DNA of 64,000 bases, taken from an uncultured Prevotella sp. (lineage in GTDB: Bacteria; Bacteroidota; Bacteroidia; Bacteroidales; Bacteroidaceae). The notes beneath the pieces are model-generated. The model ran no database searches, had not been told where the DNA came from, and was given only the letters and a program-made list of their open reading frames with translations. Both the position numbers and the translations under genes were made by a program. The DNA is taken from the NCBI GenBank assembly GCA_958369755.1, contig CATXJC010000003.1, positions 12,109 to 76,108 of the forward strand, in the 5' to 3' direction. This document shows positions 8,235 to 16,177 of the stretch, piece by piece; position 1 is the stretch's first letter, and every line of letters starts with the position of its first letter.

Positions 8235-8995
8235 ATGATATAATTTCACCAGAGAATCTGGTATATAAGAAGCCTACGCTGATGAACGATACCCCGATGC
8301 ATTATTGCCCGGGGTGTTCGCATGGCGTAGTTCATAAGCTCGTTGCCGAGGTTATAGAGGAGATGGGCATGGAGGACAAGACGGTAGGCGTATGTCCGGT
8401 GGGCTGCGCTGTCTTTGCTTATCGCTATTTGGATATTGACTGGCAGGAGGCTGCTCATGGTCGTGCACCTGCTGTAGCTACGGGTATCAAGCGCTTGTGG
8501 CCTGATCGTCTTGTCTTCACTTATCAGGGCGATGGCGATCTGGCGTGCATCGGTACCTGCGAAACTATCCACGCCCTGAACCGTGGTGAGCATATCGCCA
8601 TCATCTTCATCAATAATGCCATCTATGGTATGACCGGCGGACAGATGGCTCCAACCACCCTGTTGGGTCAGAAGACTGCTACCTGTCCTTATGGTAGAGA
8701 GGCTGATCTTCATGGTTATCCACTCAATATTACCGAGTTGGCAAGCCATCTGCAGGGTACTTGTTATGTAACCCGCCAAAGTGTGGAGACCGTGGCAAGC
8801 ATTAAGAAGGCAAAGAAGGCTATCCGCAAGGCGTTCGAGGCAAGCATGCAGGGCAAGGGCTCCAGCCTGGTAGAGATTGTTTCTACCTGCAACAGCGGTT
8901 GGAAACTCTCACCTGTTGAGGCTAACAAGTGGATGGAAGAGAACATGTTTAAGCAGTATCCTAAGGGTGACCTGAAGGATACAACGAACATGTAA
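8231..8995 (+). CDS. korB: 2-oxoacid:ferredoxin oxidoreductase, beta (TPP-binding) subunit
   Basis: This 254-residue subunit holds the TPP pyrophosphate-binding domain. The N-terminal motif HYCPGCSHG and the GDGDLACIG...NNAIYGMTGGQ segment (GDG through N, the TPP/Mg signature) are intact. It pairs with the alpha chain to form the active site. It overlaps the upstream gene by 4 bp. Its TAA is the start of a run of four AATGTTG repeats that separate it from the gamma subunit gene by 54 bp. Confidence 0.93.
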   Translation: MNDIISPENLVYKKPTLMNDTPMHYCPGCSHGVVHKLVAEVIEEMGMEDKTVGVCPVGCAVFAYRYLDIDWQEAAHGRAPAVATGIKRLWPDRLVFTYQGDGDLACIGTCETIHALNRGEHIAIIFINNAIYGMTGGQMAPTTLLGQKTATCPYGREADLHGYPLNITELASHLQGTCYVTRQSVETVASIKKAKKAIRKAFEASMQGKGSSLVEIVSTCNSGWKLSPVEANKWMEENMFKQYPKGDLKDTTNM

Positions 8996-9021
8996 TGTTG
9001 AATGTTGAATGTTGAATGTTG
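8994..9021 (+). repeat. Four perfect AATGTTG heptads anchored on the korB stop codon
   Basis: Four consecutive AATGTTG units (8994-9021) start inside the korB TAA, in the same register as those after trpS. A partial fifth unit, AATTTGG, follows. No inverted second arm is present here. Confidence 0.9.
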
Positions 9022-9049
9022 AATTTGGCATTTACAAAAGATTAGAACA

Positions 9050-9598
9050 ATGAAGACAGAAATCATTATATCCGGTTTTGGCGGTCAGGGCGTTCTCTCT
9101 ATGGGAAAGATTCTGGCTTATTCAGGACTGATGGAGGATAAGGAGGTAACCTGGATGCCTGCTTACGGACCAGAGCAGCGTGGCGGTACAGCCAATGTAA
9201 CGGTCATTGTGAGCGACAGTCGCATCTCTTCGCCTATCCTGAGCCATTATGATGTAGCCATCGTGCTCAACCAGCCGTCGCTCGACAAGTTTGAGCCGAA
9301 GATTAAGCCAGGCGGCATCCTGATTTATGATGGCTATGGTGTGATGAATCCTCCACAGCGCAAGGACATCACCATTTATCGCATTGATGCGATGGACAAG
9401 GCTGCCGAGATGAAAAACTCCAAGGTGTTCAATATGATTGTTTTGGGCGGTCTGCTGAAGGTTTGTCCTGTAGTGAGCACCGATGGTTTGAACAAGGCGC
9501 TTTACAAGTCATTGCCAGAGCGCCATCATGGTTTGATTCCACTGAACATGCAGGCAGTGGAAGAGGGAATGAAGATTATCGAAAAGGTAGACCGATAA
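9050..9598 (+). CDS. korC: 2-oxoacid:ferredoxin oxidoreductase, gamma subunit
   Basis: This 182-residue protein is the gamma chain, with the family opening IISGFGGQGVLSMGKILAYSG and the later WMPAYGPEQRGGTANV. In the complex this domain helps bind CoA and holds the other subunits together. It completes the korD-korA-korB-korC set; the separation from korB by heptad repeats does not change orientation, so one transcript is likely. The final codons lead into a palindromic 7-bp-periodic hairpin. Confidence 0.92.
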   Translation: MKTEIIISGFGGQGVLSMGKILAYSGLMEDKEVTWMPAYGPEQRGGTANVTVIVSDSRISSPILSHYDVAIVLNQPSLDKFEPKIKPGGILIYDGYGVMNPPQRKDITIYRIDAMDKAAEMKNSKVFNMIVLGGLLKVCPVVSTDGLNKALYKSLPERHHGLIPLNMQAVEEGMKIIEKVDR

Positions 9599-9620
9599 TA
9601 AACAGATTTTTAATCAATAT

Positions 9621-9657
9621 GAATTATGCAATTTGCATTATGCAATTTGCATAATTC
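9621..9657 (+). repeat. Near-palindromic 7-bp-periodic hairpin after korC
   Basis: The 37-bp segment alternates ATGCAAT and TTGCATT-like units and reads almost the same on both strands from GAATTATGC to GCATAATTC. It begins 22 bp after the korC stop and could act as a terminator or stability hairpin. Confidence 0.7.
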
Positions 9658-9669
9658 AAAATAAATAAT

Positions 9670-9677
9670 TATCTTTG
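9670..9677 (+). promoter_or_regulatory. Promoter of the AAA ATPase gene at 9700
   Basis: TATCTTTG matches TAnnTTTG and lies 22 bp before the first ATG. Confidence 0.7.
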
Positions 9678-9699
9678 CAGCCGAAAGTAACATTTTAAA

Positions 9700-10830
9700 A
9701 TGGTGAGCTATATGGAGAATCCTTTTATCATAACGGGTTATATCAAGCCCGAATATTTCTGCGACAGAGAAAAGGAAGCGGAAAGAATCATCAATAAGGT
9801 AACGGGTGGTGAGAATATGGTGGTAATGGCTGCAAGACGAGTAGGCAAGAGTAAACTGATAGACTTTTGCATGGATTCTTCTGCCATCAAAGACCATTTC
9901 ATCTGTATATCCATCGATATCCTCCGAACTTCCAGCATCCATGAATTTGCGTTCGAGTTGGGAAAGGCTGTATTTGAATTGGCTGCCCGTCGTGGAACCA
10001 AGATGATGAGAATGGTGGTTAACACTCTGAAGTCTATCAATGGCTGCTTCGGTTACGATCCGATTTCCAATATCCCAACGTTTAATCTTTCGTTGGGTGA
10101 TATTTCTAATCCGCTCTATACTTTGGATGAGATATTTGCCTGTTTGGAGCAGGCTGATAAGAAATGCATCGTTGCCATCGACGAGTTTCAGCAGATAGGT
10201 TATTATCCAGAGAAAAATATGGAAGCCATTCTCAGGACTTATATTCAGAAGTGCAGCAATGCCAATTTCATCTTTTCGGGCAGCGAGCGTCATCTAATCT
10301 CCAAGATGTTTTCCGAGAAAGCGCATCCTTTTTACAATAGTGCTGATATGATGAACCTGGAGGTGATTCCGCTTGATAAATACAAGGAGTTTGCTATCCG
10401 CTTGTTTGGTAAGTTTGATAAGAAGATTAAGGAGAAGGCTATAGAGCAGGTGTATCAGGCTTTTGGTGGCAATACCTATTATATGCAGAAGGTGATGCAC
10501 GAGGCTTTTAATCAGACTGTGCCACAGGCTGAGGCTGATTGTGAGATGATAGAGGGCATTATCCATGCTTTGGTATTGGATAATGATCATAAGTTTAGCG
10601 AGATACTTTCCCGTCTCACTCTTCCGCAGAAGGAACTACTATATGCTGTTGCTAAGGAGGAAATGGCTAGTCAGATTACTTCTTCTGGTTTTGTGAAGAA
10701 GCATCGTCTCCGTTCGGCAAGTAGCGTGCAGAGTGCCGTGAAGAAACTGCTGGAATATCATCTAATTTCTACTTCTCAAAGTGCGTATTATATTGATGAT
10801 CAGCTTATGAACTTATGGTTGAAGGAGTAA
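9700..10830 (+). CDS. AAA-type ATP-binding protein (ATPase_2-like family)
   Basis: This 376-residue cytoplasmic protein has a Walker A-like loop, MAARRVGKSKL (near 45), and a Walker B, CIVAIDEFQQIG (near 155). A sensor-like FIFSGSERHL follows, and a C-terminal winged-helix-like segment includes SSVQSAVKKLLEYHLI. This arrangement is that of the archaeal-type ATPase_2 family, which is abundant in Bacteroidota and of unknown biological role. The start could be ATG 9700 or 9712; both lie downstream of the promoter and both keep all motifs. It is a single-gene unit with its own promoter and terminator. Confidence 0.88.
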   Translation: MVSYMENPFIITGYIKPEYFCDREKEAERIINKVTGGENMVVMAARRVGKSKLIDFCMDSSAIKDHFICISIDILRTSSIHEFAFELGKAVFELAARRGTKMMRMVVNTLKSINGCFGYDPISNIPTFNLSLGDISNPLYTLDEIFACLEQADKKCIVAIDEFQQIGYYPEKNMEAILRTYIQKCSNANFIFSGSERHLISKMFSEKAHPFYNSADMMNLEVIPLDKYKEFAIRLFGKFDKKIKEKAIEQVYQAFGGNTYYMQKVMHEAFNQTVPQAEADCEMIEGIIHALVLDNDHKFSEILSRLTLPQKELLYAVAKEEMASQITSSGFVKKHRLRSASSVQSAVKKLLEYHLISTSQSAYYIDDQLMNLWLKE

Positions 10831-10869
10831 ATTGAATGTTTTTGAAGTGAAATCGAGATAAGACAATAG

Positions 10870-10905
10870 AGCCTTTTGGTATTTTTGATACTGAAAGGCT
10901 TTTTT
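10870..10905 (+). terminator. Intrinsic terminator of the AAA ATPase gene
   Basis: AGCCTTTTGGTAT and ATACTGAAAGGCT form a stem with one internal mismatch pair region, followed by TTTTTTG. Confidence 0.85.
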
Positions 10906-10936
10906 GTATCTTAAAATGAAGAAAGTTATTCTTTTC

Positions 10937-10968
10937 TTTGGCATTTCTAATTCTTTTCGTTAATTTTG
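10937..10968 (+). promoter_or_regulatory. Promoter of the small protein gene at 10997
   Basis: A TTTG at 10937-10940 and TAATTTTG at 10961-10968 are separated by 20 bp, the normal spacing of Bacteroidota -33 and -7 boxes. Confidence 0.7.
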
Positions 10969-10996
10969 TGGCGTTAATTTAAAAGAAAGGAATAAG

Positions 10997-11266
10997 ATGG
11001 AAACGATTAATATTCAGTTTCAAGTACCTTCTACAGGTCAATATACGCTTGACGAATTTGTCGCCAAGCTCAAAGACTATGCTGAAAAATTAGCCAGTTC
11101 TATCTCCAAGTCAGGAAACAGTTACCAGGAAACTTATATGAGCCAGGCAGAGCAGGAAGCCTATGTGGCAGAAAGTCTTAACCGTGCTCTTGATGAAATG
11201 GAAGCTCATAAGAAGAATGGGACTAAGCCGATGGATGCTCGTGATTTGTTGAGAAGACTTCTCTAA
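10997..11266 (+). CDS. Small hypothetical protein, antitoxin-like
   Basis: This 89-residue protein has no signal peptide or membrane segment. It begins METINIQFQVPSTGQYTLDEFVAKLKDYAEKL, resembling small Bacteroidota proteins that accompany toxin genes, and ends in an amphipathic helix (MDARDLLRRLL). No intact toxin gene follows; instead the next 350 bp hold two truncated coding remnants. It may be an orphan antitoxin. The family assignment is from memory of similar proteins and is uncertain; the coding call itself is well supported by promoter spacing and composition. Confidence 0.6.
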   Translation: METINIQFQVPSTGQYTLDEFVAKLKDYAEKLASSISKSGNSYQETYMSQAEQEAYVAESLNRALDEMEAHKKNGTKPMDARDLLRRLL

Positions 11267-11345
11267 TATCGCGATGAGTTTATCAGCTTTTTGCTTGATA
11301 AACGTGAAAAAGGATAATATGCAGAAAAGGAATCTGGAAAAAAAT

Positions 11346-11396
11346 ATGGCAGCAACTGTTTTTAATCAAGCACAATTTGATGCGCCACCTTTTTAA
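11346..11396 (+). pseudogene. Possible N-terminal remnant of a small antitoxin-like protein
   Basis: A 16-codon frame reads MAATVFNQAQFDAPPF and then stops. The opening resembles the start of a common small Bacteroidota protein (MA-TVFNP-QLHLL type) of about 70 residues, often next to toxin genes. Here it ends after 16 residues. A chance match is possible. Confidence 0.3.
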
Positions 11397-11409
11397 ATGA
11401 AATGCCTTG

Positions 11410-11495
11410 TTGCCCCTGATTTGCGACAAACTTTAACGCTGTTGCCGCTGATTTGCGACAAAAAAGTAGTATCTTTGCCCCTGATTTGAAACAAA
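11410..11495 (+). repeat. Three 21-bp direct repeats overlapping a promoter
   Basis: Copies begin at 11410, 11442 and 11475, spaced 32 and 33 bp. Copies 1 and 2 differ at one position (TTGCCCCTGATTTGCGACAA versus TTGCCGCTG...); copy 3 has TTTGAAACAAA at its end. A TATCTTTG promoter element (11470-11477) overlaps the start of copy 3, and the third copy runs directly to the ATG of the next remnant gene. Confidence 0.8.
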
Positions 11496-11500
11496 TGCAT

Positions 11501-11617
11501 ATGTTTAGACGAAATATCATCAGTAAATTGGAGGCTTGGAAGCAAGACAAAAAGCATAAGCCTCTTATCTTGAGAGGAGCTTACGTTGATCAATCTTCCG
11601 TTTTATCTGATAGGTAA
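11501..11617 (+). pseudogene. Truncated N-terminus of a DUF4143-type AAA ATPase
   Basis: The 38-residue frame MFRRNIISKLEAWKQDKKHKPLILRGAYVDQS... matches the opening of Bacteroidota AAA/DUF4143 proteins, which normally continue LILRGARQVGKTT into the Walker A loop. Here the sequence departs after LILRGA and stops 18 residues later, so the ATPase, and everything after it, is missing. An in-frame ATG also exists at 11495. The promoter (TATCTTTG, 11470-11477) still looks intact. It is most likely a deletion remnant. Confidence 0.65.
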
Positions 11618-11688
11618 TTTGCGGAGCGTATTGGATGCTGTTGTAGAAGAATAAAGAAGGATGTAATGCATCATGCAAAATAAATAAT

Positions 11689-11728
11689 AAGGTGGACAAT
11701 GCTTTTTAAAAATAGCAATGTCCACCTT
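11689..11728. terminator. Terminator hairpin downstream of the minus-strand lolD-cvfB pair
   Basis: AAGGTGGACAATGC (11689-11702) pairs with GCAATGTCCACCTT (11715-11728) with one mismatch. On the minus strand it is followed by a T-rich stretch, so it most likely ends the cvfB transcript. Confidence 0.75.
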
Positions 11729-11752
11729 AATTATATATAGTTCTAATCTGCT

Positions 11753-12595
11753 TTATTCCGCCAATCGGATGCTCATCGGGCTTACGGTGATGAGGCGCTT
11801 TTTGTATAGATCGCCTATGGCACGCTTGTAAACCTTCTTGCTCACGTGGAAACGCTCGTAGATGTCGTCGGCCTCGCTCTTGTCGCCAAGGTTGCACTCG
11901 CCATCGTTGTCCAAGAGATACTGGTAGAGGGTTTCGGCGAAATCGGCAGTCTGCTGAATACCGGTCTTCTGCAGGGTGACATCTATCTTTCCGTCAGGAC
12001 GAACTCTTCCGATGTAGCCCTTCATCTTGTCACCCGTGTGGATGTACTGGAAAATCTGATCCTGATAGAGGAGACCCGGATACTGGTTGTCGATGATAAC
12101 CTTGAAGCCGAGGTCGGTCTTCTGCCAGATGAGGAGATCCACCTCATCGCCATGCTTGTAGTGAGGATGGTCTTCGTTGAGATAACGCTCAATCTTGGCA
12201 GAGGCAACAATGCGATAGCTCTCCTCGTCGATGTGGATATGCACGATGTAGGAGTTGCCGAGCACCATACGTTTCTTCTGCTCGCGGAATGGGCAGAAGA
12301 TGTCCTTCATTAGCCCCCAGCCCAGGAAGGCTCCGTATTCGTTGACCCATTTCACTTCGAGATAGGCGAAATCGCCCACCTTTGCCAAAGGGGTTTCGGT
12401 GGTTGCTATGAGGCGCTCTTCCTGGTCGAGATAGATGAAGACATCCAGCTCGTCGCCGATGCCTGCGTCTTCAGGTACGTAGCGGGAAGGAAGGAGGATT
12501 TCTCCCTCGTCACCACCATCGAGATACAGACCGAAATCAACTTTCTTTACGATGCGAAGGCGATTGTAATCGCCGAGTTTTATCTTTTTGCTCAT
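11753..12595 (-). CDS. S1-domain RNA-binding protein, CvfB/YitL family
   Basis: This 280-residue protein has tandem S1-like domains (about 5-60, 70-135 and 145-215) and a C-terminal winged helix (about 225-280, including [18 protein letters not shown]). This is the architecture of CvfB (YitL), a conserved RNA-binding protein linked to virulence regulation in Staphylococcus and present in most Bacteroidota. Its start overlaps the stop of the ABC ATPase gene by 4 bp, so the two are translated from one message. Its target RNAs are unknown. Confidence 0.85.
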   Translation of the reverse strand: MSKKIKLGDYNRLRIVKKVDFGLYLDGGDEGEILLPSRYVPEDAGIGDELDVFIYLDQEERLIATTETPLAKVGDFAYLEVKWVNEYGAFLGWGLMKDIFCPFREQKKRMVLGNSYIVHIHIDEESYRIVASAKIERYLNEDHPHYKHGDEVDLLIWQKTDLGFKVIIDNQYPGLLYQDQIFQYIHTGDKMKGYIGRVRPDGKIDVTLQKTGIQQTADFAETLYQYLLDNDGECNLGDKSEADDIYERFHVSKKVYKRAIGDLYKKRLITVSPMSIRLAE

Positions 12596-13338
12596 ATAAT
12601 ATTGTCTTCAGTTTTTTCTTCTGTTGTTGGGGCTTTTGCAACTTCTGCAGGTTCTTCCTGGCTATCAGCAGCTCCAGCTTCCACCGTCTTCTCAATCATT
12701 CCATCCTTGAGATGGATGGTGCGGTCGGTGATGGCAGCAAGGCCCTCATCATGAGTTACGATGACGAAAGTCTGACCGAACTTGTCTCTGAGGTCGAAGA
12801 AGAGCTGGTGAAGCTCAGCCTTGTTCTTGGTGTCGAGACTTCCTGATGGCTCATCGGCAAGGATGACGGCAGGATTATTGACCAAAGCTCTCGCCACGGC
12901 TACACGCTGTTTCTCACCACCGGATAACTCGGCAGGTTTGTGACTGGCTCTATCGCTCAAGCCCATGAATTCCAATAACTCCTCGGCACGCTCCTTGGCT
13001 TCTTTTCGGCTCTTGCCTGCAATGAAGGCAGGAATCATGATGTTCTCCAGGGCGGTGAACTCAGGGAGAAGTTGGTGGAACTGGAAGACGAAACCGAGAT
13101 GCTGGTTCCGGAAATCGCTCAGTTTCTTGGTGCTGAGGCTGCTTGCATCGATGCCATCAACCATGATGCTGCCACTATCAGGCTTGTCGAGGGTACCGAT
13201 AATCTGGAGAAGTGTAGTCTTGCCGGCACCACTAGGACCGACGATACTTACCACCTCGCCCTTGTCAATATGCAGGTCGATGCCCTTAAGCACCTGCAGG
13301 GAGCCGAAGCTCTTGGTTATACCTTTTATATCAATCAT
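12592..13338 (-). CDS. lolD: ABC transporter ATP-binding protein, LolD-like
   Basis: This 248-residue ATPase has Walker [11 protein letters not shown]-loop [15 protein letters not shown], signature [15 protein letters not shown], Walker [13 protein letters not shown] and the H-loop VTHDEGLA. The LolD/MacB-type spacing suggests lipoprotein release (LolCDE) or a related exporter; the permease genes are not in this window. The start at 13338 is chosen because the promoter lies at 13365-13372, so an in-frame ATG at 13377 would not be transcribed. A 25- to 30-residue E/A-rich tail after the ATPase domain is unusual for LolD. Confidence 0.85.
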   Translation of the reverse strand: MIDIKGITKSFGSLQVLKGIDLHIDKGEVVSIVGPSGAGKTTLLQIIGTLDKPDSGSIMVDGIDASSLSTKKLSDFRNQHLGFVFQFHQLLPEFTALENIMIPAFIAGKSRKEAKERAEELLEFMGLSDRASHKPAELSGGEKQRVAVARALVNNPAVILADEPSGSLDTKNKAELHQLFFDLRDKFGQTFVIVTHDEGLAAITDRTIHLKDGMIEKTVEAGAADSQEEPAEVAKAPTTEEKTEDNII

Positions 13339-13364
13339 TTTCTTACTCAAAATTATTTTGCAGG

Positions 13365-13372
13365 CAAAATTA
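13365..13372 (-). promoter_or_regulatory. Promoter of lolD-cvfB
   Basis: TAATTTTG on the minus strand matches TAnnTTTG and sits 26 bp upstream of the chosen lolD start. Confidence 0.7.
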
Positions 13373-13429
13373 AGCAAAATATTTGGAAATGCCTAATTTT
13401 AAGAGATAAAAAGAAATAAGGAGGGATAT

Positions 13430-13470
13430 AAAAAAACAAAACGAGCCTTATTCTTGCAAATAAAGCTCGT
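13430..13470 (-). terminator. Intrinsic terminator of the GH28 gene
   Basis: On the minus strand ACGAGC pairs with GCTCGT around an AT-rich stem extension, followed by TTTGTTTTTTT. It lies about 40 bp after the GH28 stop. Confidence 0.8.
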
Positions 13471-13512
13471 TTCAGTACTCAATTCTGTATTACTTTCTAT
13501 AAAATGTATGTG

Positions 13513-14904
13513 CTATTTCAACCCGTCGGCATCGCCTGTGGTCTTCAATCCGTTGCTCTTTTCGCGAGGGGTGATATTCACTTTCTTTGCCACGGTGTTC
13601 TCGATGAGATTGGCATCGAATGCCATCTTCTTGTCGGTGCAGGTGATATCTTCGAAGGTGAAATCTATCAGGCGGTATTTATCGCTCTTTCCAACATCAA
13701 AGAAGTTGTCACAATCCATCTGGATGTTCTTGATGGTGATGTTGTTGCATTGGCTTAATGGCATGTCCTTGCGGTCACCGGGCTTGAAGAACTGGGTCCA
13801 TGGGCGGATGACGAGGAAACTGCCGGTGGTGCCCTGGATATTATCCACTGTTACATATTCATAATGCTGCGGAGTATCAGGGCGCATCTTCAGCCAGAGC
13901 ACGCGCTGTGCCTTATCCACCTTGATGTTGCGGAGCACGATATTGCGGTCTTTCACGCTTTCGCTGCCAAGAGTCAGACAGCCATGCACGGTTCCATAAT
14001 GGCAGTTCTGGATGAGTACATTATACACCGGACCATTTTCCGGTGCCTGGTCTGCCCAGGTTCCCTTACCGCCCTTAATGGCGATGGCATCATCGTTTAC
14101 GCTCATATAGCAACCATCCACCAGCACATCGTGACAAACATCAATGTCGATGGCATCGCTGCTTGGTGCCCGCATGCCACTGGTAGGGGCGAAGATGGTG
14201 CAGCCCAGGAAGCGGACGTGGTCGCAACGGTAGATGTGGTTGGTCCAGAACGGACTGTTCTGAATATGCACATCCTGCAAGGTTACGTTGCTTGAGTTGC
14301 TGATATAGACGAGGCGGGGACGCTGTGCATCCTTGTTGGTGCATTCACGGTTCCAGGTGCGACGAATCCAGAACTCCTCCCAATAGTGATAGCCATTGCC
14401 ATCGATGGTACCGGGACCTGCGATGGTGAAGCCGTTGCATTTATCTGCATTGATGAAGGCAGAGAAGTATTTGCAGGTTTCGCCCTCAATGCGGGTTTCT
14501 ACCACAGGGAAATTGGCGATGCGGTCGCTGCCTTTCAGTTTTCCGCCTTCCGAAACATAAAGGTGGGTCTTTGGCTTGAAGAAGAGGGCACCGCTCTGAT
14601 AGGTTCCGGCAGGAACCACGATGACACCGCCGCCATCTTGGGCTGCATGGTCGATGACAGCCTGGATGGCCTGGGTCTGAATCAGGGTACTATCCGTCTT
14701 TACGCCATAGTCGGTGAGAATGTATTTCTTGCCGAGGGTATCCACGTTCACCTTCTGGGCGTTGCTGAACCAGGCATCCATCTTCGTTCCATCAGGCCAA
14801 AGCTCGGTTTGTGCTTTTTTTGCTTTCTTCTGTTTCTTTGCGGCGTTGGCGCTCAGTGGCGAAAACGCCACCAGGCAAGCCATCAGCCAGATATATTTCT
14901 TCAT
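13513..14904 (-). CDS. GH28 polygalacturonase / rhamnogalacturonan hydrolase
   Basis: This 463-residue exported enzyme has a signal peptide (MKKYIWLMACLVAFSPLSANA) and then a parallel beta-helix of the GH28 family. The catalytic set is visible: D250 in SSDAIDID, D271-D272 in NDDAIAIKGG, H307-G in the xHG motif, and a later LWLKMRPDT at the RIK position. GH28 enzymes hydrolyse alpha-1,4 galacturonosyl links in homogalacturonan or the alternating rhamnogalacturonan backbone. Beside GH105 and GH106, a rhamnogalacturonan or exo-acting oligogalacturonide role is most likely. It follows the GH105 gene by 116 bp; the gap contains a hairpin, a G-quadruplex motif and repeats. Confidence 0.92.
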   Translation of the reverse strand: MKKYIWLMACLVAFSPLSANAAKKQKKAKKAQTELWPDGTKMDAWFSNAQKVNVDTLGKKYILTDYGVKTDSTLIQTQAIQAVIDHAAQDGGGVIVVPAGTYQSGALFFKPKTHLYVSEGGKLKGSDRIANFPVVETRIEGETCKYFSAFINADKCNGFTIAGPGTIDGNGYHYWEEFWIRRTWNRECTNKDAQRPRLVYISNSSNVTLQDVHIQNSPFWTNHIYRCDHVRFLGCTIFAPTSGMRAPSSDAIDIDVCHDVLVDGCYMSVNDDAIAIKGGKGTWADQAPENGPVYNVLIQNCHYGTVHGCLTLGSESVKDRNIVLRNIKVDKAQRVLWLKMRPDTPQHYEYVTVDNIQGTTGSFLVIRPWTQFFKPGDRKDMPLSQCNNITIKNIQMDCDNFFDVGKSDKYRLIDFTFEDITCTDKKMAFDANLIENTVAKKVNITPREKSNGLKTTGDADGLK

Positions 14905-14946
14905 GATTTGTTTTCTTTTTTATCTTTAAGATTAAAACTTGTGGGA

Positions 14947-14993
14947 CCAGCGATGGAATCGCTGGGAACGGGGGCGAAAAGGGGGAAAAGGGG
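14947..14993. other. Hairpin followed by a G-quadruplex motif in the GH105-GH28 gap
   Basis: CCAGCGAT and ATCGCTGG (14947-14965) form a perfect 8-bp hairpin with a 3-base loop. Directly after it the plus strand has four G-runs, GGG, GGGGG, GGGGG and GGGG, separated by 3, 6 and 4 bases (14964-14993), which fits the G3+N1-7 quadruplex rule. For the minus-strand transcript the G-runs are on the template. Confidence 0.65.
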
Positions 14994-14994
14994 C

Positions 14995-15038
14995 TTTTTT
15001 ACCTTTTTACCTTTTACCTTTTACTTTTTTGCTTTTAC
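14995..15038 (-). repeat. Stop-anchored GTAAAAG-type heptads after GH105
   Basis: Read on the minus strand, the end of the GH105 gene and its stop run as GTAAAAG, CAAAAAA, GTAAAAG, GTAAAAG, then 8- and 9-base variants. The repeat starts inside the last codons (VKAKK) and continues through the TAA for about 26 bp. Confidence 0.7.
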
Positions 15039-16148
15039 TAGCTTGTAATACTCTGCTGCGCCGAGCAGGAGGCAGCCTGTGCCGTAGTCCTCGAAGTCGG
15101 GAACTGAGGTGAAGGTGACAGGCTGACCGGCTGTAGGATCCTTTCCTGTGCCCTGGTTATAGCCGATGAAACCATCCTCGTGAACGGATGCGGCAAGAGC
15201 CTTCCAGGCCTTGTCCATCGCCTTCTGATAGGTAGCTCTAGGAAGAATGCCCTGCTGAACACCCCATGCCATACCATAGAGGAAGAGACCTGTACCGGTC
15301 ATCTCAGGACCGCCATAGTTGGCAGGACAGACGAGGCTTACGTTCCAGTAGCCATCCTTGCGCTGGCATTTCAGAATAGCCTGACTCATAGAGATGAAAT
15401 CCTTCTTCAGATACTGATAGTACTTGTCGGTCTTTGGCAAAGTCTCCATCACGCGGACCAGTGCTGCATACACCCAGCCGTTGCCACGGCTCCAGTAGCA
15501 GTTGCTGCCATCCTTCTCCTTGTAAGGTGGCACGTAGTCCTTGTCTCTCCACCAGAGACCTTCTTTCTTGTTAAAGAGACCGTTAGCCAGGGTATCACGG
15601 CTCCATTTATAGGAATTCATCGCATAATCCAGGTACTTGCGCTCACCTGTGATCTTGGCATACTTGGCATAGGCTGGCATCGCCATCTGGATAGCGTCAA
15701 TCCAGGTCCAGTAGTTTACACGCTTGGTGCTCATCTGGTGGTCGAGGTTCTCCTTTACCTTGCTCAAGTCCTTTTTGCCGCCTGTCTGAACGTAGCGGTC
15801 TATGTAGGTTTGCTGGCAGCACTGGTTGTCGGCATCGGTATCGTTCACGCTGCCACGGGCTGTCCATTTGTGATAATCCGCCCACTTGTCGGTATAGTCG
15901 AGATAGCGCTGCTGAGGGTCAATCTCGTAAAGCGCCATCAATCCCTCGTAATACACGGCGCGGGTCCAGAGGTTGCTGGTGCGGACTTTCTTCACGAATG
16001 TGTCGAGAGTAGGGTCGCTGTACTTTGTCATGAAGTAGTTGTTGGTGCGATTGGCTACTTCCAGAATTTCTTTTTGCAATGCGGTCTGGGCAGACATTGA
16101 GGTCAAGCCCATGAGCATACAGAGCGATGATAAGATCAGTTTCTTCAT
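15021..16148 (-). CDS. GH105 unsaturated rhamnogalacturonyl hydrolase
   Basis: This 375-residue enzyme has a signal peptide (MKKLILSSLCMLMGLTSMSAQ) and an (alpha/alpha)6-barrel. D151 in YWTWIDAIQMAMP corresponds to the catalytic aspartate region of YteR-type enzymes, and SRGNGW (220-225) is the conserved substrate-binding segment. GH105 removes the 4,5-unsaturated galacturonic acid left on the non-reducing end of oligosaccharides cut by pectin or rhamnogalacturonan lyases, here plausibly the PL11 at 53.1 kb. It probably works in the periplasm. The ATG at 16148 is preferred because it gives a proper signal peptide; a longer frame would read into the GH106 gene. Confidence 0.93.
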   Translation of the reverse strand: MKKLILSSLCMLMGLTSMSAQTALQKEILEVANRTNNYFMTKYSDPTLDTFVKKVRTSNLWTRAVYYEGLMALYEIDPQQRYLDYTDKWADYHKWTARGSVNDTDADNQCCQQTYIDRYVQTGGKKDLSKVKENLDHQMSTKRVNYWTWIDAIQMAMPAYAKYAKITGERKYLDYAMNSYKWSRDTLANGLFNKKEGLWWRDKDYVPPYKEKDGSNCYWSRGNGWVYAALVRVMETLPKTDKYYQYLKKDFISMSQAILKCQRKDGYWNVSLVCPANYGGPEMTGTGLFLYGMAWGVQQGILPRATYQKAMDKAWKALAASVHEDGFIGYNQGTGKDPTAGQPVTFTSVPDFEDYGTGCLLLGAAEYYKLVKAKK

Positions 16149-16177
16149 TTGTCTTGTTATTAATGTTTGTTTATTAT

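Noticed and set aside
8994..9021. CRISPR-like array
   Set aside because: Units are 7 bp, contiguous and without spacers; no cas genes are present.
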